A stretch of DNA of 64,000 nt from Geobacter sp. (lineage in GTDB: Bacteria; Desulfobacterota; Desulfuromonadia; Geobacterales; DSM-12255): positions 124,001 to 188,000 of the forward strand of contig WKKR01000002.1 in assembly GCA_009684525.1 (NCBI GenBank), in the 5' to 3' direction. The notes under the pieces were generated by a model. It saw nothing but the letters and a program-made list of their open reading frames with translations. It had not been told where the DNA came from and did not search any database. A program made the position numbers and the translations under genes. How positions within the stretch are numbered: position 1 is the first letter of the stretch; each line of letters begins with the position of its first letter. Positions 29,805 through 39,068 of this stretch are shown piece after piece.

Positions 29805-30853
29805 GCTGTTCTCTCCATGATCAATCGCTGCAAAAGGGCAATGATCCCGGCGGGGGGGAGAATGTGGCCGGCGGCCTTCAGTTTCAGCGCTTCACCGGGC
29901 ATACCGTAGATGACGGAACTTTCCTGGTCCTGGATGATCGTGACGGCACCCAGTTCCCGCATGATGTGCAGTTCACGGGCACCGTCGCTCCCCATGCCGG
30001 TGAGCAGCACGCCGACCGCTTCCTTGTCGTAGACCATGGCAACGGAACGGAAGAGCACGGAGACGGACGGACAGAGTCCGTTGACAGGGGTGACATTGTG
30101 CAAGTTGACCCTGTTGCCCGCCATCACTTCGAGGTGACAACCGTCCGGGGCCACATAGGCATGGCCGGGCAACAGAGGCTCGCCATGGCTGGCCAGGCGG
30201 ACCGGCAGACGTGAGGTGATATTGAGCCACTCCACGAAACCCGCGACGAAACCGGGGGCCATATGCTGAACAATGAGCAGCGGCACCGGAAACTTGCTGG
30301 GAAGCCCGGCCAGGATGGTCTGGATCACCAGCGGCCCCCCGGCTGAGGCGCCGATGGCAACGGCACGGATCTGGGCCGGGGGTGGGGTTGCAACGGGCAA
30401 GGAAGGCGCGGGTCGTGTCAGTTCCCGGGTGAACTGGGACCAGCGGCGCACCACCTTCACCTCTGCCATCAGCTTCACCGTCAGGACGAAATTCTTGACC
30501 TCTGTGGCGTGTTCAGGGTAACCCGGACCTGCGGGGAGGGAAATGGCAGCCACTGCCCCGGCCTGCAGGGCGTGGAATGTGGTTGCAACCTCTTCCGCAT
30601 CCAGGCTGGCGCTGACGATAACGATCGGCGTCGGGAACGTCTCCATCAGCCGCCGGGTCGCGACAAGGCCATTCATCCGCGGCAGGTGGACATCCATGGT
30701 TATGACGTCGGGACGGAGCCGTGCCACGGCCTCCAGTGCCTCTTCCCCGTCTCCGGCACTGCCGACGACCTCGATGCCGGGATCGGCGGTAAGTATTTCC
30801 TGCAGAAAAAGACGGACGCTCGCCGAATCATCGACGATCAGGACTTTGATCAT
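29801..30853 (-). CDS. cheB: chemotaxis response regulator protein-glutamate methylesterase
   Basis: A 350-residue CheB. The receiver domain shows VLIVDDSASVR and acceptor Asp in VITMDVHLPRMNG; the methylesterase domain has the catalytic Ser in AIGASAGGP, His in IVQHMAPGF and Asp in LTGMGSDGA. It demethylates or deamidates the MCP. GGTAGGAG precedes the start. Part of the minus-strand chemosensory operon; the 215-bp gap to the upstream cheA is the largest inside the operon. Confidence 0.95.
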   Translation of the reverse strand: MIKVLIVDDSASVRLFLQEILTADPGIEVVGSAGDGEEALEAVARLRPDVITMDVHLPRMNGLVATRRLMETFPTPIVIVSASLDAEEVATTFHALQAGAVAAISLPAGPGYPEHATEVKNFVLTVKLMAEVKVVRRWSQFTRELTRPAPSLPVATPPPAQIRAVAIGASAGGPLVIQTILAGLPSKFPVPLLIVQHMAPGFVAGFVEWLNITSRLPVRLASHGEPLLPGHAYVAPDGCHLEVMAGNRVNLHNVTPVNGLCPSVSVLFRSVAMVYDKEAVGVLLTGMGSDGARELHIMRELGAVTIIQDQESSVIYGMPGEALKLKAAGHILPPAGIIALLQRLIMERTA

Positions 30854-30945
30854 GGACTCCTACCTTCAGAGTGAACCCGTGACGACTACCGGGCCGCTAC
30901 GCTCCGCGTGCCTCTCGCACCGCCGCTGTACGGCTTATTTCGCTA

Positions 30946-30988
30946 CCGGCCTGCAACTCACCCTTTCGGGCTCAAACAGGCTGGCCGG
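30946..30988 (-). other. structured intergenic element between cheA and cheB
   Basis: The stretch can fold into a long hairpin: CCGG(CC) at one end pairs with GGCCGG at the other, CCTG/CAGG pairs inside, and a CCC-TTTC-GGG stem-loop caps it. It lies in the 215-bp non-coding gap between cheA and cheB. No T-run follows on the minus strand, so it may be an mRNA processing or stability element, or an extragenic palindrome. Function not shown. Confidence 0.45.
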
Positions 30989-31068
30989 TTGACGCTTCAT
31001 TTTGCCTGCAGCGGCTGGCTCTCGGGCACAGTCGCTTCGTCGACCCGGCATCTGTCACGGATTGATGT

Positions 31069-33300
31069 TCAGATTAAACGCCGAACCACGTCCAGCAGGT
31101 TGCTCTGGTCGAAGCTGCTCTTCACGATGTAGGCATTGGCACCGGCATCGATCCCCCGCTCCCGGTCTTCGCGCGAATCGAGGGAGGTGACCAGCACCAC
31201 AGGGAGAGCGGCGAACTCCCTGCTTTCGCGAATGCGCGAGGTCAGCTCGAAACCGTCCATGCGGGGCATATCCACGTCGGAAACCACCAGGTCCACCGGA
31301 TCGGTCTTGAGCCGGGTCAGGGCCTCGATCCCGTCCACGGCGGTCAGGGTGCGGTAGCCGGCTCCTTCCAGAATATTCTTCAGGAGGGTGCGGGAAGTGA
31401 TCGAATCTTCCACCACCAGCACCGTTTTTCTTTCGGTCGTGCCGACAACCGCCCTGGTTCCTGCCGCGGACGCCTGCACTGCCGATCTGGCAAGCTCCCG
31501 GCTGTTCAGGATCGGCACCACGCGCCCGTTTCCGAGGACCGTGCTCCCGGAGAAATTACGGACATGGCGCAACTGTTTCCCGAGCCCCTTGACCACCACT
31601 TCCTGTTCACCGATAACCCGATCCACTCCGAAGGCAATCCTGTCGGCGTCGGCTGCAAGGACAAACAGCGGCACGAAATCGCTTTCCGCCAGAGGGGCTG
31701 ATTGCGGGAGCCCCAGGGTGTCGCGCAGCCGGACAAAGGAGAGGTGCTGGCCCGCCAGGTCGATGGTCTCACGGTTCTCGACGGTGGCGATGGCCTCCTT
31801 CTTCCGCCTGGTGACCAGTTGCACATCGGTGGTCGGCACGACAAAGAGCTGGCCTGCCACCTCGACCATCACCCCGCGGAAGGTGGAGAGGGTCAACGGG
31901 AGGGAGATGCGGAAGGTCGTCCCTTTTCCAACGCGGGTCATAACGGACATGGTTCCGCCGAGGGATGCCGTTCGCTCCCTGGCAATGGCCAGCCCGAGCC
32001 CGCGTCCCGAGATGTCGTCGATGAGAGGGCTGGTGGAGAGACCGGACGCGAAGGCAAGGTTCAACTGTTCCGTTGCCGTCATCCGCTCAGTTTCCTCCGG
32101 CGCGACAAGACCCGCATCAATGGCTGTTCGTACCAGGAGTTGAGTGTCGATGCCGGCGCCATCGTCGGCGACGATGATTTCCACCCGGTTGCCGGAGACC
32201 AGTGTCAAGGCGATGGTGATGGTGCCGATGGGAGGCTTTTCCTGCCGCTTCCGCTCATCGGGGCTCTCGATGCCGTGGTCGATGCAATTGCGGATCAGGT
32301 GGAGCAGGGGGTCCTTCATCTCCTCCAGAATCCTCCGGTCGATCTCGACCGATGCACCTTCTGTCTCCAGTCTGACGGTTTTCCCCCGGTCGCGGGCCAG
32401 ATCGCGGACACTCTTCTCCAGAATCGGCAGGACAGAAGCAAAGGGGAGCATGAGTGCATCCCGCACGTCATCGAGCACCGACTCCACCATCCCTCCCAGG
32501 TGATGATGGTCCAGTTCCGCCGTCTTGGTGATCTGGGCCAGGCGATGCGCCAGCCCATGAACCGTCGCATGATTCCGGTCGAGAAACTCGAAGAGCACGC
32601 CGTACTGGTCCCCGTCAATACCGTCGACCTGCCGAAGCCGCCGCAGTCGTCGGAAGGCCGGCTGGACCTTTTTCCACTCATTGTCCCACAGGGCGAGGCT
32701 TCTCCCAACCTCTCGCAACTCCTCTACCTGCTGTGCCGCAGCCAGTTTCGCCGTCAACATGCCTTCTGTCTGCTGCAACACTGCATCGAGCTTTTCGGTG
32801 GCGATCCGCACGGTCTTGGGAGGCGTTGATTTCTCGATGGCGGTCTCTTCCCGCTCTGTAGGAGGCAGCGCGGTCTTTTCGGGAGGGGGCGAGTATTGGC
32901 CCTTTGCCGCGCGCACCAGGCGTTGATTCAGTGCCCGCACCTGCTCATTTTCCTCGGATGTGGGCGCAGCCTCCAGGGATGGGAGGAGACGCCCGATCAG
33001 ATCGATCGACGCATGCATCAGATCGAACACCGGCGGGGCAAGAGAGATCTCCCGCCGTTTCAGGGCCGAGAAGACGCTCTCCAGCCCGTGACTGACCGTT
33101 TCGATGGCGGCAATACCCACGGAACGGGCCGCTCCCTTCAGGCTGTGGGTCTCCCGGAAAACCGCCTCGATCAGTTCCTGCTCCAGGTCGACAGACGGTC
33201 CCCGCTCCAGATCGATGAGGCTGGTACCGATGGTTTCAAGCCGTTCCCGGGTTTCAACCCGGAACGTGGCAAGCAGTCTTTTCTGAAGTTCACTGTCCAT
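31069..33300 (-). CDS. cheA: CheA-type hybrid histidine kinase with C-terminal receiver
   Basis: A 743-residue CheA. The Hpt domain has the phosphorylated His in ETHSLKGAARSVG (His52). The kinase core shows HLIRNCIDHGIESP, DDGAGID and GRGLGLAIARERT. A CheW-like domain follows at about 455-590 and a receiver domain at 620-743 (VVEDSITSRTLL; acceptor Asp in VVSDVDMPRMDG). The CheA-receiver layout is that of WspE and FrzE-type kinases. A clear P2 domain is not seen. It follows the MCP gene on the same strand. Confidence 0.93.
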   Translation of the reverse strand: MDSELQKRLLATFRVETRERLETIGTSLIDLERGPSVDLEQELIEAVFRETHSLKGAARSVGIAAIETVSHGLESVFSALKRREISLAPPVFDLMHASIDLIGRLLPSLEAAPTSEENEQVRALNQRLVRAAKGQYSPPPEKTALPPTEREETAIEKSTPPKTVRIATEKLDAVLQQTEGMLTAKLAAAQQVEELREVGRSLALWDNEWKKVQPAFRRLRRLRQVDGIDGDQYGVLFEFLDRNHATVHGLAHRLAQITKTAELDHHHLGGMVESVLDDVRDALMLPFASVLPILEKSVRDLARDRGKTVRLETEGASVEIDRRILEEMKDPLLHLIRNCIDHGIESPDERKRQEKPPIGTITIALTLVSGNRVEIIVADDGAGIDTQLLVRTAIDAGLVAPEETERMTATEQLNLAFASGLSTSPLIDDISGRGLGLAIARERTASLGGTMSVMTRVGKGTTFRISLPLTLSTFRGVMVEVAGQLFVVPTTDVQLVTRRKKEAIATVENRETIDLAGQHLSFVRLRDTLGLPQSAPLAESDFVPLFVLAADADRIAFGVDRVIGEQEVVVKGLGKQLRHVRNFSGSTVLGNGRVVPILNSRELARSAVQASAAGTRAVVGTTERKTVLVVEDSITSRTLLKNILEGAGYRTLTAVDGIEALTRLKTDPVDLVVSDVDMPRMDGFELTSRIRESREFAALPVVLVTSLDSREDRERGIDAGANAYIVKSSFDQSNLLDVVRRLI

Positions 33301-33366
33301 AAATCATCCGCGTATCGGCAGGTATATTGTCATCTCTTCTGCAGGGTGAACGTCCCTGTGCCTCGG

Positions 33367-34986
33367 TTATACCCTGAATTGCGCCACAAGTTGTTTCAGC
33401 TTCTGACCCAGTTCATGAATGTCCTGAGCGGAGCGTTCCGCCTGCCTGGTGCTGGTCACGCTCAGGGTGCTCGCCTCGCTGATGTTCTCCATGGCCAGAA
33501 CCACCTGGTCCATGCCGATCAGCTGTTGCTGGCTGGTTGCCGTAATCTGGGCCGAGGCATTGGCAGAATCGGCAATGCTTTCAGACATCATCCGAATGGC
33601 CTCGCCTGCTTCACTTGCCTGCTTTTCGCCCGCTTCCACGGCCTTGCTCCCCTGTTCGGTGGCCATTACCGCCGTGTTGGTCGCCTTCTGGATATCGTTC
33701 AGGAGTCTGCGCACCTGGGCGGTCGCCTGCTTCGACTGGTCTGCCAGGCTTTTCACTTCCTGGGCCACCACGGCGAATCCCTTGCCGTGCTCCCCTGCCT
33801 TGGCCGCTTCGATGGAGGCATTGACCGCCAACAGGTTGGACTGCTCCGCCAGGTCGTTTACCGTGGCAATGATTTCACCGATGGCCTGGCTCTGCTCGGA
33901 GAGGCTGACGATGCTTTCGGCGACGCTCATCATCTGCTCGCGAATCCGCCCCATGCCCACGATCGATTGGGCGACCGCTTTCTGCCCACCCTGCGAGACC
34001 TGCATCGTCCGCTGGGAAGTATCGGCCACATAGCGCGACTTCTGGTCAGCCAACAGAGTTGTCTGCTTCACCTCTTCGACCGTGGCGGTCGTCTCGTTCA
34101 CCGCTGCTGCCGTCTCTGCCGCGCTGGATGCGACCTGGGTCGTGGCGGCCAATATCTCGCTTGCCGAAGCGGCAAGGACATTCACCCCTTCATGGATCTC
34201 CATGGTCTGGCTGCGCAGGTTCTCAACCATCCGGCCAAAGGTCCGGAGCAGGAGATTCATCTCGTCCTTGCTGCCGGTGACCGGGACCGTGGCGGTCAGG
34301 TCGCCCTCGGCCACTCGTGATGCCACACCCATGGCGATGTCGAGCGGCCGGGTAATGCTGCGGGAAAGGGTGATTGCCACCGCAATGACGATGCCGGCCG
34401 AGAGCACGACGGCGAGCGTCGTCAGGATGAGCGAGAACTTCGCGGTCTGCTGGGCATCGCTGAACAACGTGGCTGCCTTGTTGTCGGCAATGGCGAGGAT
34501 ATCTGCCGATTCCTTGTCCAGTGTGGTGAAAAGCCGCGCATCCATGCCGGCGTAGACCTCTCGTGCCTTAACCTTCTGGTTGGCAACCACCAGGGCAATG
34601 ACCCGGTCGCGCAGAGGCTTCCACTCGTCATAGGTCTTGGCGACGTCGTCCACTTCGCTCTGATTGCCCTGGAACCGCTCTTTAAGCATGTGCATGTTCT
34701 TCTGGAACTCCAGTTCGGTGTCGTGGATCGTCTGCAGGTCGACACTGAGCGTCTCGTTGCCCGGCGCCGTCACCATCCTGTTGATCGATCGGTTCATCTT
34801 CATCAGGTTGAGGTAGGCGTCACGGATCGATTTCCTGACCGTGAAGGGGTGTTCGTAGAGATCGGTGGTGAGGTCTGCCAGGAGGGTCATCCGGTTGAGC
34901 GAGTAGCCACCGACCCCCACGAGGAGCGTCAGGATGATCGCAAAAGTCAATACCAGCCGGGTCCGTATCTTCATATCCATAATCAT
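33367..34986 (-). CDS. methyl-accepting chemotaxis protein (4HB sensor)
   Basis: A 539-residue MCP with transmembrane helices at about 10-32 and 188-212. The periplasmic region between them is a helical bundle of the 4HB_MCP type. A HAMP domain ([14 protein letters not shown]) and the cytoplasmic signalling domain follow, with the tip [21 protein letters not shown]. It is the only receptor in the operon and so the likely input of this CheA, though ligand is unknown. GGAGGGAG lies upstream of the ATG at 34986. Confidence 0.93.
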   Translation of the reverse strand: MIMDMKIRTRLVLTFAIILTLLVGVGGYSLNRMTLLADLTTDLYEHPFTVRKSIRDAYLNLMKMNRSINRMVTAPGNETLSVDLQTIHDTELEFQKNMHMLKERFQGNQSEVDDVAKTYDEWKPLRDRVIALVVANQKVKAREVYAGMDARLFTTLDKESADILAIADNKAATLFSDAQQTAKFSLILTTLAVVLSAGIVIAVAITLSRSITRPLDIAMGVASRVAEGDLTATVPVTGSKDEMNLLLRTFGRMVENLRSQTMEIHEGVNVLAASASEILAATTQVASSAAETAAAVNETTATVEEVKQTTLLADQKSRYVADTSQRTMQVSQGGQKAVAQSIVGMGRIREQMMSVAESIVSLSEQSQAIGEIIATVNDLAEQSNLLAVNASIEAAKAGEHGKGFAVVAQEVKSLADQSKQATAQVRRLLNDIQKATNTAVMATEQGSKAVEAGEKQASEAGEAIRMMSESIADSANASAQITATSQQQLIGMDQVVLAMENISEASTLSVTSTRQAERSAQDIHELGQKLKQLVAQFRV

Positions 34987-35044
34987 GTCCGCTTCTCCCT
35001 CCGTATGCTCGATTCGCTGTCCGACTTAAGGGTTGCCGGTCTGT

Positions 35045-35671
35045 CTACTCTTCGTCGTTGATGACAAGGGAGCTATCTGCCAACAGTCTGCGGCCATCCA
35101 GGAGTACCGTCCGCTCCCTGCTGACCCCCAACAGGTACTCTTCCCTGACCCCGGTCAGGGTGGGAAGGGCCGGTTGGATCTCGTCCCGCCTGATCTGCCG
35201 CACGCCGGCAATCTCGTCGGCCAGGACCCCGAACTCCATTTCGTCGTTCTGGACGACGATGACCTTGTTCAGGTCGGTCAGCCCCTTTTCCGGCAGGTCG
35301 AAGAATTTCTTCAGGTCGATCACCGACAGGATCTGGCCGCGGTGGTTGATCAGGCCGAGCAGAAAAGGGGGAGTCCCCGGAATCGGGGTAAGTTCCAGTA
35401 ACGGGACGGTGGCGCTGACGTACGTCGTTTCGATGCCGTATAGCTCATGGGCAAGGCGAAACTCCAACACCTCGGTGTAGTCGGCAGCGGTTTCCTCCCC
35501 TGCCGGGTCTTGGGCCAGGATGGCGGCCCGAGCCCTGAGGATCGACTGCTTTTCCGCCTGGGTCGGCTCCCGGCTGGTTGCCTCCCTGGCGGCAGTCAAT
35601 CGCCTGCGCAACTCATCCCAGTCAGATGTCTGATGCCGATCCGGTATGGCGTTGTTCCGTTCTCGCTCCAT
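35045..35671 (-). CDS. cheW: CheW-type coupling protein (long N-terminus)
   Basis: A 208-residue protein. Residues about 65-200 form a CheW domain (YTEVLEFRLAHELYGI, GLINHRGQILSVIDLKKFF, ADEIAGVRQI). The first 60 residues are a charged helical extension not found in minimal CheW. It couples receptor to CheA. Located between cheR and the MCP gene, matching WspD in Wsp-like operons. Confidence 0.9.
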   Translation of the reverse strand: MERERNNAIPDRHQTSDWDELRRRLTAAREATSREPTQAEKQSILRARAAILAQDPAGEETAADYTEVLEFRLAHELYGIETTYVSATVPLLELTPIPGTPPFLLGLINHRGQILSVIDLKKFFDLPEKGLTDLNKVIVVQNDEMEFGVLADEIAGVRQIRRDEIQPALPTLTGVREEYLLGVSRERTVLLDGRRLLADSSLVINDEE

Positions 35672-35686
35672 GTGGTTGCTCTCCCG

Positions 35687-37132
35687 TTATCCTTGGCCGG
35701 TGGCGGTTTCCTGCACGGTAGCAACGATCTCCGCCAGCCTGCCGGCGGTAAGCCCCTCTCCCCCGTGCAGGGGCTCCGCGGCCGGCATAAGCTGCAAAAG
35801 CTCCAGCGCATTGCCGAAGTGGCGTTTCGCGTCCAGCGTCTTTCCCGCTTGCAGGGAGAGGTTGCCGAGGGCGAAATGGGCAAGTGCGAAGTCATGGTCG
35901 AGGAAGAGGGTCTGTTTCAGTGATTCCATCGCCGCATCCGCCTCTCCCAGTTCCTGGTGGATCATGGCCCGGAGATAGTAGAGTTCCGGGTCGGTCTTTG
36001 CCAGGGCGATCGCTTTCTCCGACCAGGCGAGGGCGTCATTGAGTTTCCCCTGGTTGGCGAATTCCCGGGCCATGCTGGCGGCGTCGGGTGCTTCCGACGG
36101 GATTTCGGGCTGCTCTGCGGCTGTTGCGGGAGCTGCCGGCGCTGTTTCGACCCACTCACCGGCAAGGGGTGGCGGCACTACCCCGTCAGCTGTCAGCGGC
36201 AGGCAGCTGTCAGCTGACGGGCTTTGGCCGGATGCCGGCAGTTCGGTGCCCGCTTCCCGCCGTCTGTCCGGTACCGGCGAGCAAGCCCCGCTCTTCCGAT
36301 AAAAGATGGTCCCCGGACAGGAGATCGTCTCGAAGTCCCTGAAGAGATCTGCCGATGCCTCGCACGGGCTGACGAACAACCAGCCGCCATCCAGCAGGGA
36401 CCGGTGGAAGCAGCTCACAACCCGCTGAGCCTCTGCCGGCTCGAAGTACATCAGGACATTGCGGCAGAGGATGATGTCCATGGCATTGGTGTTGTTGATC
36501 AGTGCCGGATATCTATCCTGCGCCAGGTTGAGCGGGGCCAGGGTAACCATCCTCCGAATGGTGTCGCTGATCCGGAATGTTCCGGTGTTCTCGCGGGTAA
36601 AGTACCGGTCCCGCAGCCAGGCGGGAATCCCCCGGAACGACCAGTTGCCATAACTGCCGCGGGCGGCCTTGGCAAGCGCCGCACGGTTGACGTCGGTGGC
36701 CAGGATGGTAATCTGCCACTCATGCAGATCGGGGAGCAGCCGGCTCAGACTTATGGCAACCGAATAGGGCTCTTCCCCCGATGAGCAGCCGGCACTCCAG
36801 ATCCTCAGGCGCTGGTCCTTCCCCCGGCGGGCGGCTATCAGCTCCGGCAGGATAACGGTCTCCAGCTTCTCGAAACTGCTCTTCTCCCGAAAAAAGTAGG
36901 TCTCGCCGATCGTCAGGTGGCGCGCCAGCATCCCGATGTGCTCCGGCGAGAGCTTCTCCTCCAGCAGCCATTCAATGCACGTTTTCGCGTTGTCGAAACC
37001 GAAATCAACGGCTGCCTGGCTGATGCGGCGTTCAAGGTCATGCCAGCGGTGCTGCGGAAAATGCAGCCCCAGCCTGCCGGTGACAAAGCCGCTCAACCGG
37101 CTCAGCAGCAGGGGGGGGAGGTGACGTTTCAT
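35687..37132 (-). CDS. cheR: CheR methyltransferase with TPR domain
   Basis: A 481-residue protein. The N-terminal 270 residues are a CheR methyltransferase: GETYFFREKSSF, the SAM site IWSAGCSSGEEPYSVA and DIILCRNVLMYFE. A low-complexity linker rich in Pro and Ala (about 280-350) joins a C-terminal TPR region (YYLRAMIHQELGEADAAMESL and neighbouring repeats). WspC of Pseudomonas has the same CheR-TPR build. Its start codon overlaps the stop of the upstream cheW by 4 bp (ATGA). Confidence 0.93.
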   Translation of the reverse strand: MKRHLPPLLLSRLSGFVTGRLGLHFPQHRWHDLERRISQAAVDFGFDNAKTCIEWLLEEKLSPEHIGMLARHLTIGETYFFREKSSFEKLETVILPELIAARRGKDQRLRIWSAGCSSGEEPYSVAISLSRLLPDLHEWQITILATDVNRAALAKAARGSYGNWSFRGIPAWLRDRYFTRENTGTFRISDTIRRMVTLAPLNLAQDRYPALINNTNAMDIILCRNVLMYFEPAEAQRVVSCFHRSLLDGGWLFVSPCEASADLFRDFETISCPGTIFYRKSGACSPVPDRRREAGTELPASGQSPSADSCLPLTADGVVPPPLAGEWVETAPAAPATAAEQPEIPSEAPDAASMAREFANQGKLNDALAWSEKAIALAKTDPELYYLRAMIHQELGEADAAMESLKQTLFLDHDFALAHFALGNLSLQAGKTLDAKRHFGNALELLQLMPAAEPLHGGEGLTAGRLAEIVATVQETATGQG

Positions 37133-37584
37133 AAGGCCAGGGAGGCTTCCAGGGTCTGCTCCTCATCCAGGGAAAGAAAGCTGTCCAGGTCGTGGATGAA
37201 GACCAGCCCGTCATCGAGCCTGGTAACCCCGGTCACGTATTCCATGCCGGGAACGATCGACGCCGGCGCAACGATCGTCTCGTGTGCCAGCTCGATCAGG
37301 CTGTCGACCGTGTCCGCGACCAGTGCCACGGTCCGCCGGCTTGTGCGGGCAATGAGGAGATGGTCGTCCAGCTCCGGCGTGCGGGGGGCGAGACCCAGAC
37401 GCCGGCGCATGTCCAGGACCGGCACGATCGTCCCCTGGACCGTAATGGCACCGAGCACGATTTCCGGTGCTTTGGGAAGCGGCGTGATCTCAACCATGCG
37501 GACGGCTCTTACCACGTCCTTGAGCTGGAGTGCAAAGCGCTTGCAATCGATGGTAAAGACAAGGAGTTGGCAGAAAGGGGTCAT
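37129..37584 (-). CDS. cheW: CheW-type coupling protein, first gene of the chemosensory operon
   Basis: A 151-residue minimal CheW domain (LLVFTIDCKRFALQLKDV, ITVQGTIVPVLDMRRRLGL, ADTVDSLIEL). I use the ATG at 37584 since the family begins just before QLLVFTI; a GTG at 37647 in frame would add 21 residues with no similarity. Neither start has a clear ribosome site. A candidate promoter lies 55-84 bp upstream, making this the operon's first gene. Confidence 0.88.
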   Translation of the reverse strand: MTPFCQLLVFTIDCKRFALQLKDVVRAVRMVEITPLPKAPEIVLGAITVQGTIVPVLDMRRRLGLAPRTPELDDHLLIARTSRRTVALVADTVDSLIELAHETIVAPASIVPGMEYVTGVTRLDDGLVFIHDLDSFLSLDEEQTLEASLAL

Positions 37585-37638
37585 AGAGTTGTTTGCATAG
37601 ATCAAGTTGTTAGGTAAACGGCCATGTGCTGGATCATT

Positions 37639-37668
37639 ACAATACACAGCACTGAATCAACTTGTCAA
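37639..37668 (-). promoter_or_regulatory. candidate sigma-70 promoter of the chemosensory operon
   Basis: On the minus strand TTGACA (37668-37663) is followed after 18 bp by TATTGT (37644-37639), about 55 bp before the first cheW start. The -35 is a perfect match and the -10 matches four of six positions. The 37585-38002 gap otherwise holds only this promoter and the tRNA-Phe terminator; I see no convincing gene in it. Confidence 0.45.
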
Positions 37669-37933
37669 TTATTACAAACTGCAAATGCAACTCTCTCACA
37701 CGAGAGCATCACGTTGGGCACTTTCATCTCCATCTCCTTGTCCGGGACAAGAATATGTCATGGAATGCATATGGAGAAGTCGGAATACTGTCAAGAAAAT
37801 GGGAGTCTGGCCGGCGATTGATGCTTTTCATCGAAATGTAGATTTTAGGGGGCATTTTTCGGAACAGGGCATGGAGGAAAGAGTAACGTGAGAGGGTCCT
37901 GCGTAAAAATAGAGGCAACGTGGATGGTTGCGC

Positions 37934-37970
37934 AAAAACAGAAAGGCCCCCATTTCCAATCCGGAGGCCT
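37934..37970 (-). terminator. rho-independent terminator of tRNA-Phe
   Basis: Read on the minus strand, AGGCCTCC pairs with GGGGGCCT (one G-T pair), followed by TTTCTGTTTTT. It begins about 30 bp after the 3' end of the tRNA gene. Confidence 0.85.
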
Positions 37971-38002
37971 GTGCTGTCTATATGAAGGTATGTAGTTGTA
38001 AA

Positions 38003-38078
38003 TGGTGCCTAGGGACGGAGTCGAACCGCCGACACGTGGATTTTCAGTCCACTGCTCTACCGACTGAGCTACCTAGGC
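38003..38078 (-). tRNA. tRNA-Phe (GAA)
   Basis: A 76-nt tRNA with encoded CCA. Acceptor GCCTAGG pairs fully with CCTAGGC, discriminator A. D-arm GCTC/GAGC, anticodon stem GTGGA/TCCAC with loop CTGAAAA (anticodon GAA), variable GTGTC, and T-arm GGCGG/CCGTC with TTCGACT loop are all intact. A terminator follows. Confidence 0.97.
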
Positions 38079-38147
38079 AGAAAGGTCATCTTTATAATCC
38101 GAAAACGGTCCGCTGTCAATACCCTAATTGACCTTGCCGCAAACTGT

Positions 38148-38711
38148 CTATGCCCGCGAGATGAAGCGGCCGTCCCTGGTGTCGACCTTGATCCGGTCTC
38201 CGGTCTCCAGGTAAGGGGGGACCTGCAGCTTCAGGCCGGTTTCCAGAACCGCCTCCTTGGTCTGGGCCGTGGCCGTGGCATTCCTGATGACCGGCGGGGT
38301 GTCGGTCACGGTCAGTTCCACGGTCTGCGGCGGGTCGGCGCTGACCATCCGCCCCTCGAACAGGCCCAAGGTCATCTCGGTCCCCTCCAGGAGAAAGGGG
38401 GAGATGAGCGAGAAGGCCTCGGCGTCCATCTCGAACTGCTCGTAGGTCTCCAGGTCCATGAAGACGCCGCGGTCGCCGTCGGCGTAGAGAAACTGCCCCT
38501 TGTGCCGCTCGAAATCGGCTTCGTCCACCTTGTCGCCGGACCGGAAGGTCTTGTCCAGCACCTGGGAGGTGAGCAGGTTGCGGTAGCGGGTCTTGACCAT
38601 GGTGTTGGCCCCCCGTGCGGAGGGGGACTGGAAGTGGACGTCGATGATGACGCAGGGGGCGCCATCCAGCTGGATGATCAGGCCCCGCTTGAAATCGGAT
38701 GTGGTTAGCAT
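38148..38711 (-). CDS. efpL: elongation factor P-like protein EfpL (YeiP type)
   Basis: A 187-residue EF-P paralogue with the three-domain KOW/OB/OB layout. The tip loop of domain I reads QSPSARGANTMVKTRYRN. That is the extended loop with an unmodified Arg seen in YeiP/EfpL, not the PGKGQA loop with a modifiable Lys of canonical EF-P. It is expected to relieve ribosome stalling, including but not only at polyproline. Start ATG at 38711. Downstream lies tRNA-Phe on the same strand. Confidence 0.85.
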   Translation of the reverse strand: MLTTSDFKRGLIIQLDGAPCVIIDVHFQSPSARGANTMVKTRYRNLLTSQVLDKTFRSGDKVDEADFERHKGQFLYADGDRGVFMDLETYEQFEMDAEAFSLISPFLLEGTEMTLGLFEGRMVSADPPQTVELTVTDTPPVIRNATATAQTKEAVLETGLKLQVPPYLETGDRIKVDTRDGRFISRA

Positions 38712-38792
38712 GGTATCTCTCCAAACATGAAATTGTCCCTTTTTAACAGAAAAATGTGCTAAAAACAACCGTTGCCGGAAACAGGAGGGGCC

Positions 38793-38990
38793 ATGAAGAT
38801 AGAAACCGAGACCATCAAGCTGGATAGTTTTCTCAAGGCGGTGAATGCCGTCTCCTCGGGTGGGGAGGCCAAGCTGCTGATCCAGGAAGGGATGGTCATG
38901 GTCAACGGCGCAGTGGCCCTGGAGCGTGGCAGGAAACTGCGCCCCGGCGACCGGGTCCGGCTGGGGGATGAGGAGTTCCTGGTGGAGTAA
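38793..38990 (+). CDS. small S4-domain RNA-binding protein (YbcJ-like)
   Basis: A 65-residue protein made of one S4 domain: IKLDSFLKAVNAVSSGGEAK, QEGMVMVNGAVALERGRKL and RPGDRVRLG follow the fold's pattern. Stand-alone S4 proteins of this size bind structured RNA. AGGAGGGG lies directly upstream of the ATG at 38793. It is divergent from efpL with only about 80 bp between them. Confidence 0.85.
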   Translation: MKIETETIKLDSFLKAVNAVSSGGEAKLLIQEGMVMVNGAVALERGRKLRPGDRVRLGDEEFLVE

Positions 38991-39018
38991 GGCAACATTT
39001 TGGCATCCGCCGACGCAC

Positions 39019-39047
39019 AAAGGCCCACGGTTTCCCGCGGGCCTTTT
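39019..39047. terminator. terminator shared by the S4 gene and hemB
   Basis: AAAGGCCC pairs with GGGCCTTT and is bordered by T-rich (plus) and AA-rich (minus gives TT) sequence, between the convergent ends at 38990 and 39069. Confidence 0.75.
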
Positions 39048-39068
39048 CATTTCCGGTATTGGATATTT

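Noticed and set aside
37607-37891. A 94-codon open frame upstream of the chemosensory operon
   Set aside because: AT-rich, no ribosome site, no family pattern; it spans the candidate promoter.
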